Shown here piece after piece: positions 35,720 through 47,559 of a stretch of 64,000 nucleotides of DNA (the stretch's first letter is position 1; each line of letters begins with the position of its first letter). The DNA comes from Anthonomus grandis grandis. Taxonomy: Eukaryota > Arthropoda > Insecta > Coleoptera > Curculionidae. Made by a program: the position numbers and the translations under genes. The DNA lies in NCBI RefSeq assembly GCF_022605725.1, contig NC_065548.1, positions 6,729,644 through 6,793,643 of the forward strand. The letters run 5' to 3'. A model generated the notes under the pieces. The model was not told where the DNA came from and did no database searches. It worked only from the letters and a program-made list of their open reading frames with translations.

Positions 35720-36260
35720 TGCAATCTGAAAATTGTCGGAAAATGTAAAACGTATTAAAATCGAGGTTAATCCATTGGACATAGGTGCTGGATTGTCGCT
35801 GGAGAAACCTAGTAAGAATGGTGGAGTGATACTCAAATGTGAAAATGAAAAGGCACTGATAATTCAGACAGAAATACAGATAAAAATGGATGGTAGGAGT
35901 TAATGAAAGTGATCATTTAGCCTATGAAGAAGTTATATCAAAGACTGCGAGGCAAAATAATGTACATAAACAAAAGTACTTCATGGAACAAAAGTAGTAA
36001 GCAAAAAAAAAGTTGTTTTGAGTAACTGCGATCACTTTATTGAAAGAGAGAGATAAGAAATATTAGTTGAAAATGATGCATCGTGTCTAATGATTATAAT
36101 ATAAAAAAGGTGTTTCAAGTGTTGTGGGTATGGGTATATAGCCAACAGTATATAACCAACAGCTAAATGTAGTGAGAGTCACGATGAGACAACATTACAT
36201 TCCTTGTAATGTTAAAGTGATTAAATGTAGAAATTGCGTTGTTAATTATAAATTGCAATA
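35720..36260 (+). pseudogene. LINE ORF1 (gag-like) relic
   Basis: From 35743 the frame reads NVKRIKIEVNPLDIGAGLSL and NGGVILKCENEKALIIQT, which resembles the conserved segment ahead of the zinc knuckles in R1/Jockey-type ORF1 proteins. At 36109-36153 it reads RCFKCCGYGYIANSI, a degenerate Cys-x2-Cys-x4-His-x4-Cys knuckle with His and the last Cys replaced, and KCRNC follows at about 36220. Stops between the parts make it non-functional. An endonuclease piece follows at 36588. Confidence 0.6.
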
Positions 36261-36587
36261 CAATAAGATCTTAATTGTATTGCATGGAATGTTAAAAAAA
36301 TTTCATAAATTCAAAGTGAAAATATATAAATTAGCAATTAGATTTAAATTTAAGCTCTGATATAGGCTCTTAGCTACCAGAGATGCCTAAACAATACCTG
36401 AAAAACGATAATATTGACTTCTTACCTAATGATTGAAAACCTAGATATTATTAATAAATATGTCAGAGGGAATCGAGCTATGTGAACGTTAAATTGATGG
36501 CACTACAATGCACTACAAGTAATAAAAAAACCAAAAGAGTATAAGAAATGACAATAAATTCAAAGGTAAAAGTATTGATAACAATTT

Positions 36588-36900
36588 GTGGTTATCTTTA
36601 GAAATTCACCCCAAAACCGTAATACTAAATTTATAGAATTTGTTAACAATAACATTTTCCAAGTCTGTGACGTTAATGGCACAAAAATTATCATGGTTAA
36701 TTTTAACTTTGATCTGCTTAAAGACCCCTTTTCTGCTGGAAAATCAATAGCATTCTACATTTTTAACCAAATTGTTAAAAATTCCACTAGAATAACTCTA
36801 AACTAACTTTAACTCTAACTAGAAGTCAGACTTTGATTAATTACATTGTAACCAATAATAAACACCTACTCCATCGGGTTCACTTAGAAACAAAAATTAG
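36588..36900 (+). pseudogene. LINE apurinic-type endonuclease fragment
   Basis: The frame contains NTKFIEFVNNNIFQVCDVNG and KIIMVNFNFDLLKDPF, matching the GDFN motif region of LINE endonucleases, although the Gly-Asp is changed to Val-Asn. NQIVKNSTRITLN follows, then in another frame TLINYIVTNNKHLLHRVH, the usual end of the domain. It should cut target DNA in a living LINE, but the mutated motif and frameshift rule out activity here. It may belong to the same LINE as the ORF1 relic upstream. A mariner inserted about 200 bp downstream. Confidence 0.75.
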
Positions 36901-37096
36901 TAAAAGAATAATGAACAAAATACCAACGTAATTGAATATAAAAGATCCATGCATATTTATAGGAGAGCTGAAAACGCCAATATATCTTATATTATATTCA
37001 ATAGTACATCCTTTTGTCTCAAATGTCACTACAATCCTAAATAGGATGTTTCTTATTGAGAAAATTGTCAATACGCAAAAATTCCTTGACAAATAA

Positions 37097-38397
37097 TAAA
37101 GGGTGTTTTTTTGAGAGGTATACAAATTTGAAATGAAATAAAACTATAAAAAAAACATTTATTGACATGGTATTGGTTTTATTTAAAAGATATTGTTATG
37201 TCATTAGTGCTTAAAAATGATTTCGGGCATATGAGCGCCACGGCTGGTTCGAATGTAGCGTAATCGGGAAGTCCAATTTTCGACCACTTTTTCAAGCATC
37301 TGGGGCCGTATCTCGGCAATAACGCGGCAAATGTTTGCTTCCAAGTGATCCAACGTCTGTGGTTTATCTTTGAAGACATGTGACTTCACATATCCCCAAA
37401 GAAAGTAATCCAGGGGTGTGAGATCACACGATCGTGGAGGCCAGTTCACAGGTCCATTGCGTGAAATTATGCGATCATGGTTTGTTTCCCGCAATAAATT
37501 GATAGTGTCACGCGCTGTGTAGCATGTTGCACCATCTTGTTGAAAGCAAAGCTCTGCCACATCAAGTCGGTTCAACTGAGGAACAAAAAAGTCGGCAATC
37601 ATGGCTCTATAACGTTCTCCATTGACTGTAACATTCTGGTCGTTATCATCTTTAAAAAAATATGGGCCAATGATTCCTCCTGACCATAAAGCGCACCAAA
37701 CTGTGACTTTTAATGGATGTAAGGGCGTCTCAACAAAAGCTTCTGGATTTTCTCCACTCCAAATTCGGCAATTTTGCTTATTGACGAAGCCATTCAACCA
37801 AAAATGAGCATCATCGCTGAACAAAATTTTGGATTGAAAAAATGGGTCAAGCTGAATACTGTTTTCCGCCCATTCACCGAACGTACGGCGGGCATAATGG
37901 TCACGCGGTTTCAGTTCTTGCACAAATTAGATCTTGTAAGCTCGCAGGCCAAGATCTTGCCGCAAAATCTTCCACAAAGTGGATGGGCACAGCCCCAATT
38001 GTTGTGCACGATGGCGAATTGATGATGAGCTCATTCGGGTCCTCTTTAACAGCAGCAATAACTTCTTCTGTGCGCACTGTATGGCGTCTTTGTGGATGCG
38101 TATTATCAACTAGAGTATGCGTGGTACGAAAACGATCCATGGTTTTTCGAATAACTTGCTCGGATGGCCGATTATGTCGACCGTAAAATGGACGCAGCGC
38201 ACGGTAAGTTTCGCGAATTGAACTATGTTTTTCAAAATATATTTGCACAATTTGAAAGCGTTGTTCTGGAGTAAGTCTATTCATCGTGAAATGGCAAACT
38301 GTACTGACCACGAATACACCACCAACTGTCAAATTGACAATCACCAGAAACAGTTTTGACAACTTAAAATCCAAGCCTCTAAAAAAAACACCCTTTA
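37097..38397 (-). mobile_element. mariner transposon, nearly complete, about 1.3 kb
   Basis: The left end TAAAGGGTGTTTTTTTGAGAGG and the right end in reverse complement (TAAAGGGTGTTTTTTT, then AGAGGCTTGG) form terminal inverted repeats beginning at TA dinucleotides (37097-37098 and 38396-38397). The transposase occupies nearly all of the interior on the minus strand. Size, TA ends and gene position are typical of mariner. Confidence 0.9.
37204..38284 (-). pseudogene. mariner DD41D transposase with one frameshift and one nonsense codon
   Basis: The start MNRLTPEQRFQIVQIYFEKH lies at 38284, with a DUF4817-type helix-turn-helix. The frame runs to EVIAAVKEDPNE, shifts by one base near 38025, continues as SSSIRHRAQQLGLCPSTLWK, meets a TAA at about 37926 in the place of a likely Gln codon (AYKI-stop-FVQELKP), then stays open to 37204. 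Catalytic residues are present: SDDAHFWLNG, CFQQDGATCYTAR and TPLDYFLWGY, with 41 residues between the second and third Asp. Only two lesions separate it from an open frame, so it died recently. Confidence 0.9.
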
Positions 38398-38939
38398 GAT
38401 TTTTACAAAATGGTTACACTATTTATGTCACTATTCAGCGAAGGTGCTAGTTGTGATAATGGATATTTAAAGCAGCTTTTTAAATGTTTTTTTGATCAAA
38501 ATGCAATTGAATCGACCTTACTGTTGAGATAAATATTAACTCTTTTAACAAATCGATTAAACTTGTTCAACATTAAATTATATGGCTTGTGTTAATCGAT
38601 CATTGAAAATTTTGCTGGTTCTTATTGTCTCTAGATGGATGTTATTTTTAGTTCTTGTGGTTCGGTTCATATTATATTAAGATTGTTTACATTCATCATT
38701 GGTGTTATTTTTTCAATATTCAGTCCCAATTTAATGTTTCATTAACTATAAGGCCAAACCATTTTATAGAATTAATTCTGCTGATTAAGTCTTGGTTAAA
38801 AAGTCTAATAAGTAAGTCTTTAAGTATGTATTGTTTTCTCTACATTGATTTTTAGTTTATTTAAATGTAACCACTTTGTCAATCTCCTGTAAATCCTGGA
38901 TGATAATGAATTCCAGTTTGATCCACTACTTTATCATCA
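38398..38939. other. no gene recognised
   Basis: AT-rich anonymous sequence between the mariner and a LINE fragment. No repeat or frame recognised. Confidence 0.35.
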
Positions 38940-39210
38940 ATTTTCTCCACACCAATGTATCGCTCAGGTTTGTAAGCTGTATATAATGAATTCTACCTCG
39001 TATAGCCATTTTGTATAGTTTGTCCAATAAGATACCAAAATCCACCACATCGAATGCTTTCTAAAGGTCTATAAATACACGGCTTTTACCTGGTTTCCGA
39101 ATTTATGCGATTAAGAAAGTCCATTGTTGCACTAAGTGTGCTGCTATTTTTGAAAATCCATACTGTTACAAATCAAATGCAACACTTTTTTCTTTTAATT
39201 TTATTATTCT
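38940..39210 (-). pseudogene. LINE reverse transcriptase fragment, minus strand
   Basis: On the minus strand the frame reads GKSRVFIDL-stop-KAFDVVDFG then LLDKLYKMAIRG, the RT motif around the first catalytic Asp. Upstream is LVQQWTFLIA, like the variable segment before that motif. Only about 80 codons are left, with stops. Confidence 0.65.
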
Positions 39211-39359
39211 ACTTTTTACTACTTTTTACTACTAATTGGATTACTCCGATTGAAAAAGGCTTTTTATTAAGACTGAAGACACTTGAAACGAGTACAAAAA
39301 GAAAAGAAATTATACAGATAAGGAAGTCAGAGCAATAAGATTCTTCTATCCTGAATGCA

Positions 39360-39810
39360 GTATTAAAATGAGCGACGAATTATTATGAAATAAGTGTTTT
39401 CATACGTAACTGGATACGCTTCAGTGGAAAAATATAATATGAGAACGATACCGAGGATATTAAGGATCTGAGATAGAGGTATGTCAGAAAAACCTACCAA
39501 AAAGTGGCGATTTTGGCCCTCCTAAGAACTATATGACTATAAAATGAGTGTTTTCATTCGTAATTGGATAAACCTCAATAGAAAAATACAATTTTATAAT
39601 GATACCAAGGATATTAAGAATCTGAGATAGAGATATGTCCGAAATACCTTCCAAAAAGTCGAGATTTTGGATCTCCCAAGAGCTATATCCTGGACGCAGT
39701 ATAAAAATAAGCGACGAATTATTATAAAATGAGTGTTTTCATACGTAATTAGATAAACTGCAATAAAATGATACAGAAAATACAATTTTAGAATGATACC
39801 GCAAATATTA
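39360..39810 (+). repeat. short tandem repeat, about three units of 150-190 bp
   Basis: The landmark AAATGAGTGTTTTCATACG (with variants) occurs near 39387, 39541 and 39729. AATGATACC(A/G)..GATATTAA and GAGATAGAG(A/G)TATGTC follow in order. GCGACGAATTATTAT occurs in the first and third units. No reading frame is preserved. Confidence 0.75.
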
Positions 39811-39835
39811 AAGCATTTTTTGCAGAGATTATTCA

Positions 39836-40070
39836 TCAATATAAAAATAGTCCAAATGAATTTTGAAAACACCTAAAGACTCTTTTACCAAAAAAATTGA
39901 AAGTTCTTTTGATTTGGAAGTAATATTCGATGATGCGAGTATAGCACACAAGTTTAATAATTACTTTGCAGTTAGTGTTATTACTGTAAGTCAAAATATA
40001 CCACAGCTAAGTATCATTCACAATGATCAAAATAATAGACCTTTTGTCTTTCCGGAGTCCTAAAATTTGT
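39836..40070 (+). pseudogene. LINE fragment, linker between endonuclease and RT
   Basis: The sequence translates as YKNSPNEF-stop-KHLK then DSFTKKIESSF and FDDASIAHKFNNYFAVSV. The phrase KFNNYF after an acidic stretch matches the linker of Jockey/CR1-like LINE ORF2 proteins just before RT. The piece is short and ends at a stop at 40062. Confidence 0.6.
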
Positions 40071-42219
40071 CAACTGTTATTCCGCCATAAGTGCCATAAT
40101 TAATTTTTGTCAATCAACCCAGTGTCATTTTATGAAAAGATGCTTTAAGTGTCTGTCTGTAAAATTAAATTCTGTTACTAAACTCAGATACTAGTCCTGA
40201 ATCATAATGCCAAATAATGTGAATTTGTGTTTAATGTAACTTCATCGAAATATTTGGAAATAAAAACGTTTATTTAAAACCCTTTTTTCACCCACTGATC
40301 GACTATTGTCCGATCAGTCATTGTATTGAGCACCGTGACGAATATTTTTTATTTTTTTAATATTTTCAAAAAAAGCTTTATGACAAATTGCTTTTCGTAA
40401 ATTAAAAAAAAAATCAGAAAGGTCGAAATTAATTGCAGCCCGACTGCTCCCTCGAATGAAATATGACTCGTCGAGCTCTATTATTGTTTTTTTTTGTTGC
40501 TGCGCTCGAACGTCATGCATGTATGCCATTTGATAAACGACGTTTTTAATTCCAATTCAAGTAAAACTGATATTGGTATCTCTGAAAAATTTATAAATAG
40601 TCAAAGGGCACGGATTGGTCTTTGTTGGGCGGGTGGTTTCATACGGTTTTAAATCCCGGTAAAGTTGAAGAAGTATTTTTTTGAAGCTTACATAGAATAC
40701 GTTAGATCTGAGTAAAAAACTAGAAATTTTCTTGGAGCTGCCTAAATGAGCCTTTGGACATCGTTCTCAGTATATTGTTTTCTAGGGATATGGTGACATC
40801 ATCAAATGTTCATAATTCTTTTATAATTCCTTTCCATTCCTTTCTGTTTTGGGCTAGTTATTTAGCTTAGATTAATCAGTATTTTTGTTTAATTCAGCCA
40901 AAGGCTTAAAGATCTTTCCCTACATCGTTTTCCTTTAACACTGCACTCAATTATCAGTTTTTTCATCGTACCTATCGTTCTGAAAATGTGTCCCAAATAC
41001 TGCAAATATCTATGTTATTTTTGCTTAAGTAGTCTATCTTTTACTTTTAGTTGTTTTAGTGTTGATACATTTGTTTGACTTTTATTTGTTGTAATTTATT
41101 TCATGTGTATAATATAAGAACAAACGAAGGTCCAAACTAACTATCCAAAAATAAACAGGACTCTCTAGTTTATCAGTATATCGTAATCTGGAAAAAACAG
41201 TGTGGAGAAAAGTTACATACTTCTTGTGACCTCAGTTTTGCTCGATTTTTTCCTCCATTGGATATACGTCAAAAAAAACTAGTTCAGTCGATCCTTTATA
41301 TATTCTGTCGACGTTTCGATTTCTATGAGTAATCCTGAGGATATAATTGATCATCTGAAGTCGTTATTTTTGTTTTTCTCTTATATCCAACAAAAGAAAA
41401 AATCAAGTAAAAAAAAAATATATTGTTAAAGCCTTTGGTATTATTATGTAAAAATTGTTGGCTCTATCATACTGATAATAGTCTAAGGTCTTGGTTCCAG
41501 ATTTATAGTAATCTGATTTGAGGTCATATTTATATATTTTATAAAAGACAAGTTAATGATGAATATTAAGGAGTTATGTAGTCTACTTGAAACGGACCAC
41601 AACTAGATTGGTAGCATCATCACTATTTTGAATAAAATCTCTGAAACTCGTACTAAAGTGGCATGAAAATTGGTGGTTTATTAAAGATCATAAGATAATT
41701 TAGCACAACGGTCGAGTTTTATGAATCCAATAAGAAATTATTGAGTTGTATATTGGTTTTCCCTATGTCTAACTTTATTCACAATTTTTTCTACTACTGC
41801 CAGGTTCTTAGATCTTAGGCCCATTCCACGTATAACTCACATATATCAACATATAGCATAGAAAACAAAAAGTCCCACAGTCGAAGTTAACTTGCTATAG
41901 GCGATCATAGCCAATGTGGCTAAAATGTAAACAGTTTTATAATGATAATGTTAATAAATTTTGATATTGATAATAATATTGATTGTTAATGATAAAAATG
42001 TTTAACCCAGACTATTCTTAATATGCGACAGTATACCCACATTTCAAAAGCTCTGCTTTGTTCAGGGTGTACGTTTTGGAAAAATTTGTGTTCTTAATTT
42101 TGCGTGTTTTGTTATGTTCGAATTTTTTTCAAAATATTATTAGTTTCATCATAGCTGTGATCTACGTATCTCTCTTGAGTTACATGCTTACTTACCCTCA
42201 ATACTTAGATCTGTTAATT
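40071..42219. other. no gene recognised
   Basis: AT-rich sequence. A block at about 41311-41345, read on the minus strand, has an ATC-GAAACGTCGAC phrase after a possible GATT/AATC stem, reminiscent of decayed hammerhead motifs, but CTGA is altered to CTCA. Nothing else is recognised. Confidence 0.35.
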
Positions 42220-42330
42220 ATTTGAAGACATTTCGTCACTTACTTAAAAGACTGCTTTTAGGTAAGGCATATTATAACATGAATGAATTCTACCAAAATA
42301 CCTTGTTTTTATTTTTATTTAATTTTTTAA
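42220..42330 (+). pseudogene. LINE ORF2 C-terminal end
   Basis: The frame reads KTFRHLLKRLLLGKAYYNMNEFYQNTLF, given here as KTFRHLLKRLLLGKAYYN and MNEFYQNTLF. The open LINE at 61170-62640 ends in a very similar way (KKLLLAKAFYSVDEF). It is the last few dozen residues of a LINE ORF2, with the upstream part unreadable. Confidence 0.6.
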
Positions 42331-43839
42331 TATTTATTACATGTTGTCAAGTAACGTTTGAACGTGGTATTTGCAACGGCCATATTGTTTTTGGTGGCAA
42401 AATCTATTAGACGTTCTTCTCGGTTGTTTCTAGTACCTAACCCATATTTACCTACATTTTAGATATCATCGTTTCTTGCATCTTCTACGAGTGAATTTTT
42501 AGATGGCATATTTCCTATTGCATCCTCTATAAAGATATATATATTTTCTGCTTTATGGTCTGCCACATCGTCTAAGGTTGGCATGTAAACTTAAAAAATG
42601 TTTTTTTTTGTTTGGAGATGCAAGTAAGCTTATTTTTATTAGTTTATTATTTATTGGTTGGTAACCATAAAGGTTCTGTAAAAATTTGTTAGTTTCCGTA
42701 ATCCAACTTCATTTTTTCCTGTGTTAATTACTCCACATGTCGGGAGCAATTAACATGTGCCCTCGAATTTTATATGGTCTCTTATAACTTCTCGTAAAAG
42801 TCCTTAGACATTCCAGCACCTTTAATAAGTACGTTTTTTGCGACACAGTTTAAGGCTCGATATAATAAATATTAGTCATGTTTTTCCAAGTTTCATGGCA
42901 ATTTCTATTGCGGTTTTCGAGATTTTCGGACTTTAAAGTGAGTAAGCACCTTAAACATCCTCAAATACTCAATGATTCCACTATTTCCGAAATAATACTT
43001 TCGACTGGTCTTGACAAATATCACTTACATATGTAGCTAAATAATAGACCATAATGCTGTTAAAAACCCTAATATATCAAACTTTTTTAACCAAAACAGA
43101 ACAGTCGTCATGAAACCTTAGACATTTTTAGTTAAAAACCTGGCCATAAAAAAGGGCGAAAAAAGTTAAAATCCCCGGTCATAAAGTAGCCTATAAAAAT
43201 CTCTTTTATTCCTATTATTTTGTAATAAAAAGCATTACTGCCTGACTTTTATATTTATTTATTTATTTATTTATGCGTTTCCAAACGCATTAGTTATAAT
43301 AAACACGCACAGCATCCTTTTTGTAATTCGGTGGAAGTCCCGCTGCGTCAGATGGTTACTAAACTAGTTTAAATAAATAATGGCGCCGTCAGTTATATAG
43401 AAGAAATTTAATCCTTCATTAGAAGTTAACTAATTGCCCGGTTTAAAGTGCTTTACCGGCGATGGAAGTCAATATAGTCGTGGGATTATGAATGTTTTTC
43501 TACCGTTCAATTTTTTGTATATATTGATATGTTATTCATAAGAAACTAGTTTTGTATGTAGGCAATAAATATGTTTTATTTTACACATAAAATCTCACCA
43601 AAAAAATGTATAATTTGGCAACAACAAAGCATATAAAAAACATTAGCTTTCCCTATAGCTATGTATATATTTATTTCCCAATATGCACTTCATAAATACA
43701 AATCGAATTTTAAAGCGGGGATTTAATTGCAATAAAAATATTGTTTAATAATTAAAATGTTTCATAGATGCATGTGCATTTTGTAAAAACAAAAAATATA
43801 TTTTTATTGTTATTTCAGCTTTTTAAATAAAACACCATA
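42331..43839. other. no gene recognised; (ATTT)n microsatellite at 43252-43275
   Basis: AT-rich sequence with a short ATTT-repeat microsatellite at 43252-43275. A less AT-rich block lies at about 43310-43490. No frame or repeat is recognised. Confidence 0.4.
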
Positions 43840-44420
43840 TTGTTGCCAAAAATCATCAAGTTTGGATTTAGATGAATTCATGTGTAAATTATGACGGCAA
43901 GTTATGATGTTTTGAAAAGTGAAGTAAACATCTTAGATCTTCTTCAATCATTTACCAATGCTAGATCAGACCGATAGAAGGAATGATACAGCTGAGTATC
44001 AGTTGTATTGATGGACAAGTCTTTAAGCAAGATACAAGGTTGCTTCTATAAATATTGAAAAGCAAAGGGCTTAGACCCTTACGGAACAGCACAGCAGGTC
44101 ACCCTATTGACGTCTGAAGAGAACGTTAAAAAAATTGGAATCTATTGAAAAGACAAGATAAGAGAATTTCTTGGTCTCATGTCATCCTATCAAATGCCTT
44201 ATCGTAGTCTAATAAAATTACAGCAGAAATTTTGCTATTGTCCGTAACTTACGTACCACGCCGAAAGCCAGATTGACAATCAAGCAGAATATTGTAGGTT
44301 CTCAAATAATCGGACATTGGTAAATTCATAATTTTTTACCAGATCTTTTGACAAACTTGTAACACTACTTATTGGTCCTAAGTCAACTAGAAATATGGTT
44401 TCCTTTTAAAATAGGTTAAT
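43840..44420 (-). pseudogene. LINE reverse transcriptase relic, minus strand
   Basis: From 44420 downward, with frameshifts: GPISSVTSLSKDLVKNYEF, then LLDCQSGFRRGT, AVILLDYDKAFDRM (first catalytic Asp), AVP-stop-GS and LCFSIFI (the GVPQGS motif), and finally traces of the YADDTQLYHSF region. The order is that of RT motifs 0 to 5 in Jockey/CR1-like LINEs. Very decayed. Confidence 0.65.
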
Positions 44421-44524
44421 AAAGACTCTGGAAATAATGAATCTAGTAAACCAGAATTAATTATATTCGTTAGCTAGGGCAGAATCACTGGACAATATAT
44501 CAAGATTAATGGAATCGGGACCAG

Positions 44525-45050
44525 TTGCCATTGATTTTACTTCAAAAATATTTTTTTAACATCTGCTATAGTGACAGTTTTAAAATACAGGGTGCAACAT
44601 ATCTTAGTATTCATGTTGAGCATTATCCAGCCATTACAGAAAAACTCATTTTATCAAACTCTTTCAGGTCTCTAACAGTTAGACCAACCGATAAGCTAGT
44701 AAGCTTTGAGGTTAAGCGTCTTTATGGAAATGTTTGCATCGGACAATCCCTTAACATCATCAGGGAAATACTTGCAGAATGCACTGGACTTCCACTAGAG
44801 GGAGTCCTTGACCTTTTGATGGTTTGTCTTTGTACCTTGTTCAGGATGAAATACTTCTATTAAGCTTATCACGATACATGAAGTGGTTCGAAGCACACGC
44901 TATAATACAGCTTAATCGAAGCTGAAGGTGTGTTTCCTAAAAGTTAATGACTCATTTAATATTTAAGGCAAACATGATACAGATCTAGTAAAGTTTCTGG
45001 AACACATTAATAACATTGTATATGGCATCCAGTATGTTAGATGGAGATTG
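44525..45050 (+). pseudogene. Penelope-like element RT relic
   Basis: An open stretch 44525-44863 ends with LTVRPTDKLVSFEVKRLYGN and QSLNIIREILAECTGLPLE. This matches the LVSFDVxSLYTNVP and II-xxL segments of Penelope-like RTs rather than LINE RTs. After a stop, GKHDTDLVKFLEHINNIVYG follows at about 44960, which matches the later part of that RT. The FDV motif has become FEV, so the catalytic Asp is lost. The RT core between these two segments is deleted. Confidence 0.65.
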
Positions 45051-45240
45051 ATAAAATTAAGTCAATTCAGCGTAGATTTTTCAAATATTTAATGTAAAAG
45101 ACCGATGGTGTTTATCCAGCAAAAGGAACATGTCAAGATATAATGCTTGCATGTTTTAACATGAAAGCCTTAGCCGACAGCCGTGTGGTAGCGACCGTGG
45201 TCTTTTAGAAGTTAAAAGGTTCAACAAATGTGAGAATTGT
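45050..45240 (+). pseudogene. LINE ORF2 C-terminal fragment
   Basis: The frame reads IKSIQRRFFKYLM then KTDGVYPAKGTCQDIMLACF and LADSRVVATVVF, the characteristic region after RT in R1/Jockey-like LINEs. It sits between two Penelope-like pieces, so it either inserted there or was joined by rearrangement. Two in-frame stops. Confidence 0.65.
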
Positions 45241-45424
45241 TAAAACTGTTGATAGGAGGTCAACCACAGGTAATAAAAAATATCAACAAAGAAAGAGCTA
45301 ACAAGAAAAGAGCCACAGCAACTGGAGGATCCTACAGGATTTTTAACGTACAACGTTGAACATCAAGAGATCTTCCGAGAAAATTACCAGAAAATTCAAC
45401 ATCGTACATACGAGGTTTAGTATC

Positions 45425-45545
45425 TAAGTCCAAGCCAGAATGATTGGATACCAAGGACTACGTATACCAGATCCCTTGTGAAGGTGGAGAGTGATACTAT
45501 GAGTGAGCAATTATTGGAAGTCAAGACAAAAGAACATTAAAAGTG
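45425..45545 (+). pseudogene. Penelope-like GIY-YIG endonuclease fragment
   Basis: The translation has DTKDYVYQIPCEGGE, then YYE and IIGSQDKRTLKV, with two stops. It fits the VYxIPCxCGxxYIGETxR core of the GIY-YIG nuclease at the C-terminus of Penelope-like polymerases. Its order after the RT relic at 44525-45050 supports one Penelope-like copy interrupted by a LINE piece. Confidence 0.5.
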
Positions 45546-45594
45546 GATCCAAACCGAGATGTTTCCAGACCAAAAATAGCAGAACCTAGACAGT

Positions 45595-45850
45595 AGTAGG
45601 GGTTGTAATCGACGCAAAACGAGAAGATTTGGTTGAAGACGTACTGATAAGGGTATATGCCCCAGATATATAAAATCAATGGAGGAAAGAGAACACTTCT
45701 TTGATAATCTACAGAGCACAGTAAATCGACTATCAAGGAAGAAAGTCTTTATAATGAGACCTGAACTCACATATCGGCAATATGAAAAGTTTTAACGAGG
45801 AAGTGAGAAACGAGAACGGTAACATGCTCATAGAAATTTTTACATATAAT
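45595..45850 (+). pseudogene. LINE endonuclease fragment, front part
   Basis: The frame reads LVEDVLIRVYAPDI, WRKREHFFDNLQSTVNRLSR and KKVFIM, then after a one-base shift DLNSHIGNMKSFNEEV and NGNMLIEIF. These match the VYAPT and GDFNAHIG motifs of APE-type LINE endonucleases. The domain stops here; a piece matching its C-terminal part appears 1.7 kb downstream at 47560. Confidence 0.6.
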
Positions 45851-47559
45851 AGCTGATCAATAAAAAAAATATACTTTCAAACACAAAAATGTGATTTTGT
45901 TCACATTTTTTAATTTATATTTATTTAAGTAGTTTACCTTTTTCGCTCCAAATACCTTGAATAATGTTTTAAAAGAGGACTTAAATGGCTGCAGTGTATA
46001 AAAATAGACACACCACACATTATTTATTTAAATATTTTCCATTTTTAGATCAAATGACCTTAATGTATATTTTAGCGCGACTTTTAGATGGCGCCACAGG
46101 TATTTATTTCTAAAAAAAGGGCGACAAGGAATATTATTGCACTATTTACAGAATAATTTTTTTTAAATTGAAATTATTGTATCAGAAATCATCAGCCGTA
46201 CAAGAATATATTCCAGCTAATCTATTACTCAAATTGACATTGAGGAACTTTTCTAAAATTGTAAAAGCGTTGGAATATATGCCTCGGGTTTTTGAAGCAG
46301 GGTTCAATCAACTGGTCTTGTTGACTTTAAGTATCTCCGATTTTGCAATATTTTAAAATTTGAACAGAAAGAGTACTTAAGAGAAGTACTTAGATTAAGA
46401 GAAAAAAATGCGGATTATTCACATAGGACGCTAACAAATTATATTTAATTCATTTTAATTATGTCCAAAAAGAGGTCTACTATTTATTTATTTGATAATC
46501 GAAACTCGTTGCTATTGATAATTACATTATAAAACGTTTGACCTATGATCTCGCAGTTGCCAAACTGTGTATATTCTCTATAATAAACATAATTATTCCT
46601 TGTGTAATTCCTATTATGTAAATAATAAAAATCAAGAACATCTAAAAAGCATATCCTATACCTATAAGAGGAGAAACACGAAACACGAAAGACATCTAAA
46701 TCTATATGCTAAAATGATAGCAGTGTTTTAACATTATAATAGTGAATGGGTTTAACTATTTGTACATAACCTAATACCCAGCGCTGAAAAAAATTCATAC
46801 CCTTATGCAGAAGTTCGTAGCCTCCATATTTTCTAACATGTTAAGATTCTATTGAGCTCGTAAATGTCGTGCACCTGGGGGGCGTAGGCCCCCTAACATC
46901 TTATCATCCTAACTCAAAACAATTGATCCCAATACAATTCAACCGAGCCTAAAACACTAAAAAAATTCATATGGAAGAAATAAAAAATTATTTAATCAAA
47001 GAACATGTATGGTAATGCTGTCACATAGCGGCGTTATGTCATCAAATGTCAATAAAAAAGAAAAATGAAGGAAAATGGAAGGGAATTTAGTTTTTGTTAA
47101 TTATATGAAAAACACATTTTCTTTAGACCTAATTTTAAATAAAATATGTCTAAATTTCATATTATTTGGACCGAAATCTAAAAAGTACGAAAACAAAAAA
47201 TAATACATTATGGGTGTCTTCGGTATGTTTTTCACACGAAAATAAGGGACTTGGTTAGAAAAAAAGGTTAAAAACAATTTTTTTTATCGTCTATAAACAA
47301 TTTCCCCTTTTTGGTCATTTTTTATGCATAATTTCATTAAAATTAAATAATTTTTCCAAAACTACAAAATTCTTAATTGCAAAAAATTATAAAAAAAGTA
47401 AAACTGGCACAGTTAAAACCGCCTCTTAGTTCACTCTCATTACCACTAACCAAACCATGAAGCGCTTGAGAAGTTCGAAAACGAGTTTATGTCGTACCTA
47501 GGTACACATTCTCATGATTTTCTTTTTTTCTTTTTGTATTATTTTATTAAAGAAAATAT
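45851..47559. other. no gene recognised; GC hairpin at 46877
   Basis: This 1.7-kb stretch separates two halves of a LINE endonuclease domain and may be one or more insertions. A GC-rich block, GGGGGGCGTAGGCCCCC at about 46877-46893, stands out from the AT-rich surroundings. No inverted termini were found. Confidence 0.35.

Noticed and set aside
41311..41345. Hammerhead-like motif on the minus strand
   Set aside because: CTGA is altered to CTCA and stem III cannot form a loop, so the match is too weak to list as a ribozyme.
44583..44600. TACAGGGTGCAAC as a mariner-type terminus
   Set aside because: It lies inside the Penelope-like RT region and no inverted partner was found.
46877..46893. 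GC hairpin followed by CTAA as a Helitron 3' end
   Set aside because: The spacing between hairpin and CTAA is not typical, and neither a 5' TC end nor a Rep/helicase segment is seen nearby.
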